This document shows, piece by piece, positions 37,763 to 46,658 of a stretch of 64,000 nucleotides of DNA (position 1 is its first letter; every line of letters begins with the position of its first letter). Position numbers and translations under genes: made by a program. The notes under the pieces are model-generated. The model did no database searches, was not told the DNA's origin, and was given only the letters and a program-made list of their open reading frames with translations. The stretch is taken from positions 113,276-177,275 of the forward strand of contig NZ_LTAX01000007.1 in NCBI RefSeq assembly GCF_001639745.1, in the 5' to 3' direction. Source of the stretch: Marinomonas gallaica. Lineage in GTDB: Bacteria > Pseudomonadota > Gammaproteobacteria > Pseudomonadales > Marinomonadaceae.

Positions 37763-39157
37763 TTGTTTCAGAATAAGTTACCTAACTCGATAAAAAAAAG
37801 AACCCTTGTATTGGTCATGTCGGTATTTGCTTTCACCAGTATTTTGTTGGGTATTGTGGGTGTGATTGCCGCTAATCATGAAGTTGAGGAGCTATTTGAT
37901 GCCCGATTAGCACAGCAGGCGCGTTTATTGTTGCATCTTACTAATGATGACATTAACGCGGGAAAAGACGCCCCAACGTTCGTTTATCCAAGTGTCATCA
38001 GTGACTTTGAGCAGTATGACGTTTCAGAGGCAGGCCATAATTATGAAAGTAAGGTACATTTCAGCATATGGCGTAATGGAAAAGTGGTTGTTGCGTCAGA
38101 CAGTCTCTCTATTAAGCCAGAAGTTGATGATGGAAATGGCTTTGGTTATGCCGATAATGGCGCATTTGAGTGGCGTACATTTGAATTGAAAACGAGCCTA
38201 AATGAGGGTGAAAACTCACGTATTGTGGTGGCTGAGCGATCTGATGTGCGTGATGAAATGGTGACAGAAATAGTACTTAATTCAGTGTTACCAGAATTGA
38301 TTGGTTGGCCTTTGATCGCTGTTTTTGTATGGATGGCCGTTGGTGTCGGCTTAGAGCCTTTGAAGCAATTAACCAGTCGCATCAAATTAATTGAACCCTC
38401 ACAATTGAAGCCAGTAAATCTAGAGAATGTGCCTCAAGAATTGGTGCCAGTTCAGCAAGCTATAAACAGTCTTTTGTTGTCTATTGAGCAATTAATTGGC
38501 CGGGAAAAACGCTGGATTGCAGACGCGGCGCATGAGCTTAGAACGCCTTTAGCGGTGCTACGGCTGCATGCTCAAAATGCGGAATCGGCGCTAACTACCG
38601 AAGAGCGTGAGCACGCCTTAAAGCAGCTACAGAGTGGTGTTGATAGAAGTACGCGGATCGTTGCACAGTTGCTTTCCTATGCACGCGTTGAAAGCCAAAT
38701 AAAACAAAACACGCCTTTGTTGAGCATTGATGTAATGAAGGTGACGCGGCGCGTCGTTGCAGAGCTTTATCCAATGCTCTGGGAAAAACGCATTGCGATT
38801 GAGACGAATAGCAGCGAAGACCTTCTGTTGTATCCAATTGAAGAGTCACATCTTGAAATTATTCTTCAAAACTTAATATCAAATTCAGCGAAGTTTACAC
38901 CTCAAAATGGATTGGTTTCTATTGACTGGTCGATGGATGATGCAGGTCTAAATTTAATCTTTAAAGATAATGGTTCAGGTATCAATGAATCTGACTTGTC
39001 TAGATTAACAGAGCGGTTTTATCGTGGTAGCGATGTATCAGGCGCAGGCCTTGGTTTGTCTATTGTATCTTCATTAACAAAGCATTATTCGTGCAACTTG
39101 ACCTTTCTAAGAAACGAGCCTAGTGGGCTTATCGTGCAGCTTAAATTTCCTCTCTAA
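37763..39157 (+). CDS. Sensor histidine kinase (QseC-like)
   Basis: The 464-aa protein has membrane helices near residues 14-34 and 175-200 flanking a periplasmic sensor domain, then HAMP, DHp and ATPase domains. The phospho-accepting histidine is H257 in DAAHELRTPLAVLRLHAQ. The N box is LQNLISNSAKFT, and the G boxes are DNGSGIN and GAGLGLSIV. The start is TTG after GGAG, 2 bp from the response regulator stop. Layout and sequence fit QseC/PmrB-type kinases; the signal is unknown. Confidence 0.92.
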   Translation: MFQNKLPNSIKKRTLVLVMSVFAFTSILLGIVGVIAANHEVEELFDARLAQQARLLLHLTNDDINAGKDAPTFVYPSVISDFEQYDVSEAGHNYESKVHFSIWRNGKVVVASDSLSIKPEVDDGNGFGYADNGAFEWRTFELKTSLNEGENSRIVVAERSDVRDEMVTEIVLNSVLPELIGWPLIAVFVWMAVGVGLEPLKQLTSRIKLIEPSQLKPVNLENVPQELVPVQQAINSLLLSIEQLIGREKRWIADAAHELRTPLAVLRLHAQNAESALTTEEREHALKQLQSGVDRSTRIVAQLLSYARVESQIKQNTPLLSIDVMKVTRRVVAELYPMLWEKRIAIETNSSEDLLLYPIEESHLEIILQNLISNSAKFTPQNGLVSIDWSMDDAGLNLIFKDNGSGINESDLSRLTERFYRGSDVSGAGLGLSIVSSLTKHYSCNLTFLRNEPSGLIVQLKFPL

Positions 39158-39214
39158 TATTTTTTTATCGCCATTTAAACCTAATAGAGCATCTCCATTG
39201 ATCGAAATAAATCA

Positions 39215-39288
39215 TTAGAGCTCAAATGTATTTGATTGTTTTTCTGATATTCACTAAAGTAATTAGCGCTTTATGGTTTGAGCTCTAA
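39215..39288 (+). promoter_or_regulatory. Paired 12-bp inverted repeat upstream of ehuB
   Basis: TTAGAGCTCAAA (39215-39226) and its exact complement TTTGAGCTCTAA (39277-39288) lie in the ehuB leader. Their centres are 62 bp apart, close to six helical turns. Each arm contains the palindrome GAGCTC, so each could bind a dimeric regulator. The second arm ends 18 bp before the ehuB start codon. Confidence 0.5.
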
Positions 39289-39306
39289 ATAAATTACGGA
39301 GGAATT

Positions 39307-40152
39307 ATGAGTTTTAAAACGTTAAATATGGTGGCGCTGTCTATGGCTGCTGCGACTATTTCAAGTGTGGCATCAGCTGATACGCTGGCAGATATCAAAA
39401 AGTCAGGCGATATTACGATCGGTGTTGCGAATGAAGTGCCTTATGGTTACACGACGCCAAGTGGTGAGCCTGCGGGTGAATCACCGAGTATTGCCCTACA
39501 TGTGCTTAATAAATTAGGTGTCGAGGATGTCAACGTAGTTGTCACTGAGTTTGGTGCGTTGATTCCAGGCCTAAAAGCGGGTCGGTTTGACGTCATTGCT
39601 GCAGGCATGTATATCACTCCCAAGCGTTGTAAGCAGGTATTGTTTTCTAATCCTACTTACAGTATCGGAGAGGGTTTTTTGGTTAAGAATGGTAACCCAA
39701 AAGATCTTCATGGCTATGCCGATGTTCAAGCGAATGATGTGAAAATGGGGGTTATGTCTGGTGCTGTAGAGTACGGTTATGCCAAAGATTTTGGTATTTC
39801 TATGAATAAAATTGTAACTCTACCGGATTACCCTTCCGGCGTTGCAGCACTCAAGGCTGGGCGTATAGACGCATTAGCTGGCACATCTTTGACAATGGCC
39901 ACTTTAGCGCAGAAAGATGATCGAGTGAGCTTGGCGCAGCCATTCGACGAATTAATTATTGATGGCAAGTCAGTAAAAGGCTACGGCGCTTATGGGTTTC
40001 GTCAGGGTGACGAGAGCCTTCGCGATGCCTTTAATAAAGAGCTCGCTAGCTTTATAGCCACACCAGAGCATATTGATCTGGTAACAGAATATGGTTTTGG
40101 CCAACATACTTTGCCAGGAAATATGACCGCCGAGCAGTTGTGTCAGCCCTAA
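39307..40152 (+). CDS. ehuB: Ectoine/hydroxyectoine ABC transporter, substrate-binding protein
   Basis: The 281-aa product has a signal peptide (about 24 residues, ending SVASA) and a family-3 solute-binding fold. Segments such as IGVANEVPYGY, VVTEFGALIPGLKAGRFDVIAAGMYITPKRC and QVLFSNPTYSIGEGFLVK closely match EhuB of Sinorhizobium. It would capture ectoine or hydroxyectoine in the periplasm for the EhuCDA transporter. It has a strong GGAGG site. An amino acid as ligand is the alternative. Confidence 0.85.
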   Translation: MSFKTLNMVALSMAAATISSVASADTLADIKKSGDITIGVANEVPYGYTTPSGEPAGESPSIALHVLNKLGVEDVNVVVTEFGALIPGLKAGRFDVIAAGMYITPKRCKQVLFSNPTYSIGEGFLVKNGNPKDLHGYADVQANDVKMGVMSGAVEYGYAKDFGISMNKIVTLPDYPSGVAALKAGRIDALAGTSLTMATLAQKDDRVSLAQPFDELIIDGKSVKGYGAYGFRQGDESLRDAFNKELASFIATPEHIDLVTEYGFGQHTLPGNMTAEQLCQP

Positions 40153-40173
40153 AGTAATCAGGAGATAGCATTT

Positions 40174-40833
40174 ATGCCTTTTGGCGAAATTGTCTCGATC
40201 TTACTTGAGGGTACTTGGGTCACGCTTAAAATCGTGGCCTTTGCTCTTCCTCTGGCGGCTATTATGGCATTTACATTTGGTTTATTGCGAATGTATGCAC
40301 CGAAGCCTATTAAGTATGTGTCTGTGGCGTATATTGAATTTTTTCGTGGTACCTCTGCGTTAATCCAGTTGTATTGGATATATTTTGTCTTGCCTTTCTT
40401 TGGGGTGTCTATCGATGCCATGACGGCGGGCGTTCTTGCAATAGGTCTTAATATTGGGGCTTACGGAACAGAAGTGGTTCGAGGGGCCATGCAGTCTGTT
40501 CCCAAAGGACAATATGAGGCGTCTGTCGCGCTGAACTTTACCTCCAGTCAACGATTGTGGCGTATTCTTATGCCACAAGCCTTGGTCAATATGATTCCTC
40601 CGTTTGGAAACCTCGCAATAGAACTAGTGAAAGCAACTTCTCTGGTGTCTCTGATTACGATTGCTGACTTAACGTATCGAGCAAAGTCTTTAGCAGATAT
40701 GACACTTCAAGTGACGGAGATCTTCGCCGTTGTGTTGGTGCTGTATTTTGTTATAGCACAAGTGTTAGCGTTTTCTTTTAAAGGCATCGAGAAACGTTTG
40801 AGTCGTGGGCTTGGGCGTGGAGGGCTGGACTAA
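40174..40833 (+). CDS. ehuC: Ectoine/hydroxyectoine ABC transporter permease EhuC
   Basis: The 219-aa membrane protein has about five helices and the polar amino-acid permease signature. The N-terminal FFRGTSALIQLYWIYFVLPFF and the cytoplasmic loop EASVALNFTSSQRLWRILMPQAL (which contacts the ATPase) are visible. It follows ehuB after 21 bp with AGGAG in front, and its stop overlaps ehuD by 1 base. It would form the heteromeric channel with EhuD. Confidence 0.85.
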   Translation: MPFGEIVSILLEGTWVTLKIVAFALPLAAIMAFTFGLLRMYAPKPIKYVSVAYIEFFRGTSALIQLYWIYFVLPFFGVSIDAMTAGVLAIGLNIGAYGTEVVRGAMQSVPKGQYEASVALNFTSSQRLWRILMPQALVNMIPPFGNLAIELVKATSLVSLITIADLTYRAKSLADMTLQVTEIFAVVLVLYFVIAQVLAFSFKGIEKRLSRGLGRGGLD

Positions 40834-41510
40834 TGATTAGCTTTGATTGGGAATGGGCATTTGTGTTGGAAATATTGCCCATGATCTTGAGTGCTGCCAA
40901 AGTGACTTTGTTGGCAACGTTGTTAGGGAGCATTCTGGCAATTCTTGTTGGATTAAGTTTTGCTCTACTGCGCCGAAGCAAGCTAGTGCTTTTAAGAGTG
41001 GTGACCTATTGGGTCGTCGAGTTCGTGCGCAGTACTCCGTTATTGGTCCAGATTTTCTTTTTGTATTACGTTTTACCGGAGTTCGGTATCAGTATGTCGC
41101 CATTGCTAACAGGGGTTTTGGCATTAGGGCTACATTATGGTGCTTACTTATCCGAAGTCTTTCGAAGTGGTATCGATGGTATTGAGAAAGGCCAATGGGA
41201 AGCAGCGAGAGCGTTGAATCTAACAACTTACGATACTTACAAGGATATTGTTTTACCTCAAGCAATCCGTCCGATGATACCTGCAACGGGCAATTACATC
41301 ATTGCCATGTTTAAGGAAACGCCTCAACTTTCGGCGATTACATTGCTGGAAATGCTGCAAGTTGCCAAAATAATTGGCTCAGAAAATTTCCGATATTTAG
41401 AGCCATTTACTCTGGTGGGTATTTTATACCTTGTGTTCAGTTTAGTCGCTGCATATGGCATTCATTGTATTGAGCGACGCTTTCCAAAAGAAGGGTTCAC
41501 GTTACGATGA
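40833..41510 (+). CDS. ehuD: Ectoine/hydroxyectoine ABC transporter permease EhuD
   Basis: The 225-aa product has about five helices and the permease motifs [23 protein letters not shown] and [33 protein letters not shown]. It pairs with EhuC as the second half of the membrane channel. The ATG overlaps the ehuC stop (TAATG) and its own stop overlaps ehuA by 4 bp, so the genes are translationally coupled. Confidence 0.85.
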   Translation: MISFDWEWAFVLEILPMILSAAKVTLLATLLGSILAILVGLSFALLRRSKLVLLRVVTYWVVEFVRSTPLLVQIFFLYYVLPEFGISMSPLLTGVLALGLHYGAYLSEVFRSGIDGIEKGQWEAARALNLTTYDTYKDIVLPQAIRPMIPATGNYIIAMFKETPQLSAITLLEMLQVAKIIGSENFRYLEPFTLVGILYLVFSLVAAYGIHCIERRFPKEGFTLR

Positions 41511-42280
41511 AGCAACCACTCATTGAGTTTAAAAATGTCGAAAAACGTTTTGGCGATACAGTGATATTTAGGGATTTTAATTTCTCTGTCGAAGAAGGTG
41601 AGATTGTTTCGATAATAGGACCAAGTGGATCAGGTAAAAGTACCTTGCTGAGAATCTTGATGACGCTTGAGGGCATTGAAGGTGGTGTCGTCAGGGTGGC
41701 AGGCAAACCGCTGTGGCATAAAGAAACCGATAAGGGCTTGGTGCTCGCTGATGAGAAGCACTTGCATGAAATGCGGAATCATCTAGGGATGGTGTTTCAG
41801 CACTTCAATTTATTTCCACATATGACGGTTAAGCGTAATATCACCGAAGCGCCAATGCGCGTTCAGGGTAAAACAGAAATAGAAGCAAATAAGATAGCAG
41901 ACGAATTGCTGGAGCTCGTTGGTTTATCGGATAAAGCGGATATGTATCCAAATTCTTTGTCTGGTGGACAAAAGCAACGTGTCGGCATTGCGCGGGCCTT
42001 AGCAATGCAGCCCGCTATATTGTTGTTAGATGAGATTACTTCAGCGCTTGATCCTGAGCTGGTTGAGGAGGTTCTTGATGTTATTCGTAATCTTGCGTTG
42101 AAACATAGTTTTACGATGCTTTTAGTGACACATGAAATGTACTTTGCACGTGAAATTAGTGATCGGGTATGTTTCTTTGATCAGGGCGCAATCGTAGAAG
42201 AGGGTGAGCCTGAAAGGCTGTTTATTCATCCTAATGAAGAGCGCACAAAAGCATTTCTAAAGGCCTATATGAGCCAATAA
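41507..42280 (+). CDS. ehuA: Ectoine/hydroxyectoine ABC transporter ATPase EhuA
   Basis: The 257-aa ATPase has Walker [10 protein letters not shown] (residues 38-46), Q-loop [13 protein letters not shown], signature [16 protein letters not shown] and Walker [17 protein letters not shown]. The Walker B region has DEIT instead of the usual DEPT, a change also common in this transporter subfamily. It drives uptake through EhuCD. It closes the ehuBCDA operon before a terminator. Confidence 0.88.
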   Translation: MKQPLIEFKNVEKRFGDTVIFRDFNFSVEEGEIVSIIGPSGSGKSTLLRILMTLEGIEGGVVRVAGKPLWHKETDKGLVLADEKHLHEMRNHLGMVFQHFNLFPHMTVKRNITEAPMRVQGKTEIEANKIADELLELVGLSDKADMYPNSLSGGQKQRVGIARALAMQPAILLLDEITSALDPELVEEVLDVIRNLALKHSFTMLLVTHEMYFAREISDRVCFFDQGAIVEEGEPERLFIHPNEERTKAFLKAYMSQ

Positions 42281-42317
42281 CTATTGTTGTAATATCAACG
42301 AGCGTTTACGCTCTCTT

Positions 42318-42348
42318 AACACCGCCAAATGGCGGTGTTTTATTTTGT
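42318..42348 (+). terminator. Terminator of the ehuBCDA operon
   Basis: AACACCGCC (42318-42326) and GGCGGTGTT (42331-42339) pair around AAAT, followed by a T-rich run. A smaller hairpin (GAGCGtttaCGCTC) lies just before. It ends 17 bp before the chosen start of the ZIP-like gene. Confidence 0.88.
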
Positions 42349-42364
42349 AACAAGGAACATTGGA

Positions 42365-43078
42365 ATGCCGGAGTGGATATATATATTGCTGTTAACGTTA
42401 TTGGCCGGCGCTGCGATTCCTCTGGGAGGGTTGTTGGCGACGGTAGATTCTATTCGCCCCAACTGGCTGGATGAAGAGCTACGGCACAGTATTACAGCAT
42501 TTGGCGGCGGAGCACTTTTGTCCGCCATTGCACTGGTTTTGGTACCCGAGGGCATTGAATCGTTTTCTGTAATCACCAGTGCGTTACTGTTTTTAGTGGG
42601 TGGTTTGCTTTTTATGTGGGTGGATATTTGGCTGTATCGACATAATACTTCTGGCGGACAACTGGTGGCCATGGTATCTGACTTTATTCCTGAATCTATT
42701 GCATTAGGTGCTTCTTTGGCACTTGGTAAAGGGTCGTCATTGTTGCTCGCCAGTTTGATTGCAATGCAAAACCTCCCCGAAGGGTTTAATGCATTTAGAG
42801 AGTTAAGGGAATCCAGACATTACAGTAGCCGTAAAATACTGTGGCTTTTTACTATATTGGCGCTTATTGGCCCTGCTGCGGGTCTGGTAGCTTACTACTG
42901 GTTATCTAGTTATAGCTCTGTAATCTCGGGCATTATGCTGGTTGCTGCCGGCGGTATTTTGTATGCAGTGTTCCAGGATATTGCGCCTCAGGTTCGTTTA
43001 GATAAACACTGGGCGCCGCCGCTAGGTGCGGTTCTTGGTTTTGTGTTGGGCTTAGTTGGATACATGTTGCTTCACTAA
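42365..43078 (+). CDS. ZIP-family membrane protein (metal transporter-like)
   Basis: The start is the ATG at 42365 (237 aa), with AAGGA 8 nt upstream; an upstream in-frame ATG would lie inside the terminator hairpin. The protein has about eight helices and the ZIP pattern of two PE motifs. The helix 4 motif usually reading HNFPEG is SDFIPES here, and the helix 5 motif HNIPEG is QNLPEG. Both metal-binding histidines are thus missing while the glutamates remain. It may carry another ion or be an atypical ZIP. Confidence 0.8.
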   Translation: MPEWIYILLLTLLAGAAIPLGGLLATVDSIRPNWLDEELRHSITAFGGGALLSAIALVLVPEGIESFSVITSALLFLVGGLLFMWVDIWLYRHNTSGGQLVAMVSDFIPESIALGASLALGKGSSLLLASLIAMQNLPEGFNAFRELRESRHYSSRKILWLFTILALIGPAAGLVAYYWLSSYSSVISGIMLVAAGGILYAVFQDIAPQVRLDKHWAPPLGAVLGFVLGLVGYMLLH

Positions 43079-43082
43079 AGCG

Positions 43083-43111
43083 ATACAAAAATAAAAATGT
43101 ATACAAAAATA
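43083..43111 (+). promoter_or_regulatory. GntR/FadR-type operator candidate before benE
   Basis: TGTATACA (43098-43105) fits the FadR-subfamily GntR core (GT..AC palindrome). It lies within an 11-bp direct repeat ATACAAAAATA (43083-43093 and 43101-43111). The GntR gene downstream of benE is the natural candidate to bind here. Confidence 0.4.
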
Positions 43112-43149
43112 TATTCTGATATGCTTGCTTTTCTAAAAGGGAGTAAATC

Positions 43150-44322
43150 ATGAGAAACGTATTTTCTGACATTAGCTTAAGTGCAGTCGTCGCGGGTTTT
43201 GTGGCGGTTTTAATAGGGTTCGCCAGTTCAGTAGCGATTGTGTTTCAGGCAGCCGATGCTGCGGGTGCGACAGATGCAATGAAAGTCTCATGGATTATGG
43301 CCCTAGGTATTGGTATGGGGGCTACCTGTTTCTTTTTATCTTTATGGTACAAAGCACCCGTTATTACAGCATGGTCTACACCTGGCGCAGCACTACTGGC
43401 TACGAGTTTAAACGGTGCAAGTTACGCGGAGTCTATCGCTGTGTTTATCTTTGCAGGTGCGCTTGCGTTGATATTAGGTGTGTCTGGTTTATTTGACCGA
43501 TTGATGCGTTGGATTCCTTTACCGATTGCATGTGCAATGCTCGTAGGCGTTTTATTTAACTTTGGCATTGCCATCTTCACGTCCCTAGAAGCCAGTCCTG
43601 TTGTTGTATTGGTGATGTTGCTGGCCTATCTTATTAGTAAAGTTATCTTACCTCGCTATGCGGTAATCGTTGTTTTAATGGCGGGTGTCATAATGGTTTT
43701 GTTTCAGCCTCATACAAACTTTGCCGACATTCCTTTATCCATCGGCGCACTTGAGTGGGTGACACCTGAATGGAATACCTCTTTAATTTTAGGGGTAGGG
43801 GTACCTTTGTTTATTGTGACTTTAACATCTCAAAATATTCCAGGCGTTGCTGTAATGCGCGCTAGCAATTATGAAACACCGGTCTCAAATATCATCTCTT
43901 GGACAGGTGTAAGCACTGTTCTTTTGGCTCCGTTTGGCGGGTTTGCATTTAATTTAGCGGCCATTACCGCGGCAATTTGCAGCGGTAATGAGTGCCATAG
44001 GGATCCATCGAAGCGCTATATTGCAGGCTTATCTGCAGGTGTTTTTTATGCTATTGCTGGCTTTGCTGGTGCCACCGTGGTCGGGCTATTCTCGGTATTC
44101 CCTGCAAGCATGATCGCGGCTTTAGCAGGTATTGCTTTGTTAGGTACAATTGGGGCTAATTTAAAAGCAGCGTTTGACGATGAGAGATACCGAGAGCCGG
44201 CACTGATTACTTTCTTAACGACGGTGTCAGGTGTCTCTTTTTTTGGTGTTGCGTCAGCATTTTGGGGGATTTGTTTTGGTTTGTTGGTATTAATGATTCA
44301 AACAATCAAGAAAGCGTCGTAA
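43150..44322 (+). CDS. benE: BenE family transporter (benzoate/proton symporter-like)
   Basis: The 390-aa protein has about 11-12 helices and matches the BenE family from end to end: DISLSAVVAGFVAVLIGFASS at the start, TAWSTPGAALLAT near residue 75, and SQNIPGVAVMRAS in the middle. BenE proteins are named for benzoate uptake, but no benzoate degradation genes are near, so the substrate is open. The gene has AAGGGAG before it, is followed after 7 bp by the GntR gene and may be controlled by it. Confidence 0.88.
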   Translation: MRNVFSDISLSAVVAGFVAVLIGFASSVAIVFQAADAAGATDAMKVSWIMALGIGMGATCFFLSLWYKAPVITAWSTPGAALLATSLNGASYAESIAVFIFAGALALILGVSGLFDRLMRWIPLPIACAMLVGVLFNFGIAIFTSLEASPVVVLVMLLAYLISKVILPRYAVIVVLMAGVIMVLFQPHTNFADIPLSIGALEWVTPEWNTSLILGVGVPLFIVTLTSQNIPGVAVMRASNYETPVSNIISWTGVSTVLLAPFGGFAFNLAAITAAICSGNECHRDPSKRYIAGLSAGVFYAIAGFAGATVVGLFSVFPASMIAALAGIALLGTIGANLKAAFDDERYREPALITFLTTVSGVSFFGVASAFWGICFGLLVLMIQTIKKAS

Positions 44323-44329
44323 AAAACAT

Positions 44330-44953
44330 ATGCTTGAATTATTGGATCAATTGAAAGCAGATATTATCAATGGGTGCCTAGAACGAGGTCGTCCATTGCG
44401 TCAACAAGAGCTATCAGAGCGTTATAACGTCAGTCGTATTCCGATTAGGGATGCGATATCAGTGCTTCGCAATCAAGGTTGGCTTGTCGCCCATGGTAAA
44501 GCGGGGGTGATGGTACCTGAATTAAACTGGATGGAAGCAGAAGATTTATATCAAATGCGGTCTCTGCTCGAATGCCAGCTACTAGAATATGCGTTCCCTA
44601 ATATAACGTACGAGACATTAGGGAAAGCACGTGATATTAATCGAAGCTTAAATGGCAGCGATCTTTCATTGCTTGAGCGCGGTCGTTTAAATTGGAAGCT
44701 ACACGCAACGTTATACGAAGTCGCGAATAGACCGACCATTTTCAATGTAGTGGCTATACTAAATGAACAGGTTGGGCGGTATATGGGGTTCCAATATGGG
44801 CCATTGCAATATCGCGAGATCAGTCAAAATGAACATGAAGAATTGTTGGATCTTTTAACGCAAGAGCAACCGGAACAAGCCATCAGGTTACTTCGTCAGC
44901 ATATTGAAGTGGCGGGGCAGCAATTGGTTGAGTATTTAAAAGCAACCAGTTAA
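44330..44953 (+). CDS. GntR-family regulator (FadR/FCD subfamily)
   Basis: The 207-aa protein has an N-terminal winged helix (RPLRQQELSERYNVSRIPIRDAISVLRNQGWL, about residues 20-53) and an all-helical FCD effector domain (LYQMRSLLECQLLEYA, then HATLYEVANRPTIF and RLLRQHIEVA). FCD regulators usually repress neighbouring uptake or catabolic genes until a carboxylate ligand binds. It lies 7 bp after benE, so an autoregulated benE-gntR operon is likely. The ligand is unknown. Confidence 0.9.
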   Translation: MLELLDQLKADIINGCLERGRPLRQQELSERYNVSRIPIRDAISVLRNQGWLVAHGKAGVMVPELNWMEAEDLYQMRSLLECQLLEYAFPNITYETLGKARDINRSLNGSDLSLLERGRLNWKLHATLYEVANRPTIFNVVAILNEQVGRYMGFQYGPLQYREISQNEHEELLDLLTQEQPEQAIRLLRQHIEVAGQQLVEYLKATS

Positions 44954-44977
44954 ACGTATTATCAAGGATATAGTTTA

Positions 44978-46648
44978 GTGGACAGAGCTCTCTTTCAAAA
45001 TAAAGCCGCTCAGAATTCCTCTATTTATAGTGGATTACAGGCATTGGTTGCTGATGAATTTGAGAATTCACGTGTTTCCATTCGTCAGATGCTTCAGGGC
45101 TTAGGCATTCAACATGTAGACCAAACCTCCAGCGGCAAAGGGGTTATCGAGTCGTGTCGTGCAAGACCGTATGACATCATCCTTTGTGACTTCCGATTAA
45201 CAGGTAATAAAAACGGTCAGCAAGTACTCGAAGAATTACGTCAGTTAGAGCTTTTAAAGCCAACCAATATTTTTATCATTGTGTCGGCTGAAACCAGCCG
45301 AGATGTGGTCATGGGGATCATGGAGTCCCAACCAGACGAGTATCTTTCAAAGCCCTTTACTCAAGCGGTTTTAGCTCGACGACTAGAAAGGCAGTTTCAA
45401 CAGTCGCAAGCGTTATCCAAAATGAAAGGCATGCTGTCTAAAAAACGATATGTTGAATTGATCCCCGAATGTACTAACCATATTAAGCAAGAAGGACGTT
45501 ACTCTCCGTGGTGTAAGCGGACGCTGGTTGAGGCTTATTTAGAAACAGGCAAATTTACCGTATTAGAGCAACTTTGTCAGGCTGAGTTGAACGTTCGTGA
45601 CTTAGATTGGGCACTGCTCGGTTTGGCGAAAATGGAAGCTAAAAAAGACAACCTCGAAGCCGCGATAGCGATGCTTGAAAAGCTTTTAAGATTGTTCCCA
45701 CAAACAATCAGTGCTTACGATTTACTTGCTGAATGTCTTGAGAAATCAGGGCGGCTGGAAGAAGCGCAATCGGTTTTAGGGGATGCGATTAAGATATCGC
45801 CACGTATTCACAAGCGTCAAAAACATATGGCCACAGTGAGTATGGCAAATGGTGATGCCCAGACCGCTTTAAAAGCTAGCCAGCAAACCGTACGTTTGGG
45901 TATTAACTCGATACACGAAAACCCTGACGATTATATTCAGTTGGTCGACATTGTGACGGAGTCCGTAGATTCTGTTGAAAGCAGTGTAGACCGCAAGCGA
46001 TTGTTGAGCGAGGCCAGCCAAGCACTTACGGTTATTGGCAAGCGCTTTGCCGATGACGATACGGTTAAATTTCGAAAAAGTTTGGCGGAAAGTCGATTTC
46101 TTGCTTCACAAGGTCAACAGCGTGAGGCTGAAAAAGCTTTGGCGTCTGCTAAGCAGATTGCCTCAGAACTTGTTGATGGTTTGCCGCAAGATCTTGTGGT
46201 CGAATATGGAAAGACGCTTTATGGTGCAGGCGAACATGAGCAAGCTGAAATCATGTTGGCTTCTTTAGTGAATGACCATACGATTAGTGATCATTTGAAG
46301 CAACAAGCTGCTGACTTCCTAGATGAGCCAGTGAGCTCTTCAGCCAAAGCGCAAGCGAAAGAATTGAATAAAGAAGGTTTAAGTAGTTATTCTAAAAAAG
46401 ATTATGTGATTGCCATTAAACAATTTAAAACCGCATTGGAGCATTCTCCGCGTCATCCCGGTTTGAACCTTAATCTTGTACAGACCTGCTTAAAGCTTAT
46501 GGAAGAAAACGGGAAAAATCCGCACATGGTGTCAGAGTGCACCGAAGCTGTGCAGCGCCTTAGGCATGTGACACCGGCTCATAAACAGTACAAACGGTTG
46601 ACGGCTTTAAGAGAGTACCTCGCTAAACATTATAATGTTGCGTTTTAG
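44978..46648 (+). CDS. Response regulator: receiver plus TPR repeats (556 aa)
   Basis: An N-terminal receiver (about residues 20-140) has phospho-acceptor D71 in ILCDFRLTGNKNGQQVLEEL, switch serine in IVSAETS and lysine in LSKPF. The rest is TPR-like helical repeats, including a clear C-terminal one (KELNKEGLSSYSKKDYVIAIKQFKTALEHSPRHP). There is no DNA-binding or enzymatic output, so it probably acts through protein contacts. The GTG start has AAGGA upstream. A kinase-like gene follows 10 bp downstream. It is paralogous to the minus-strand gene at 48034-49251. Confidence 0.88.
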   Translation: MDRALFQNKAAQNSSIYSGLQALVADEFENSRVSIRQMLQGLGIQHVDQTSSGKGVIESCRARPYDIILCDFRLTGNKNGQQVLEELRQLELLKPTNIFIIVSAETSRDVVMGIMESQPDEYLSKPFTQAVLARRLERQFQQSQALSKMKGMLSKKRYVELIPECTNHIKQEGRYSPWCKRTLVEAYLETGKFTVLEQLCQAELNVRDLDWALLGLAKMEAKKDNLEAAIAMLEKLLRLFPQTISAYDLLAECLEKSGRLEEAQSVLGDAIKISPRIHKRQKHMATVSMANGDAQTALKASQQTVRLGINSIHENPDDYIQLVDIVTESVDSVESSVDRKRLLSEASQALTVIGKRFADDDTVKFRKSLAESRFLASQGQQREAEKALASAKQIASELVDGLPQDLVVEYGKTLYGAGEHEQAEIMLASLVNDHTISDHLKQQAADFLDEPVSSSAKAQAKELNKEGLSSYSKKDYVIAIKQFKTALEHSPRHPGLNLNLVQTCLKLMEENGKNPHMVSECTEAVQRLRHVTPAHKQYKRLTALREYLAKHYNVAF

Positions 46649-46658
46649 GAGATATGAA

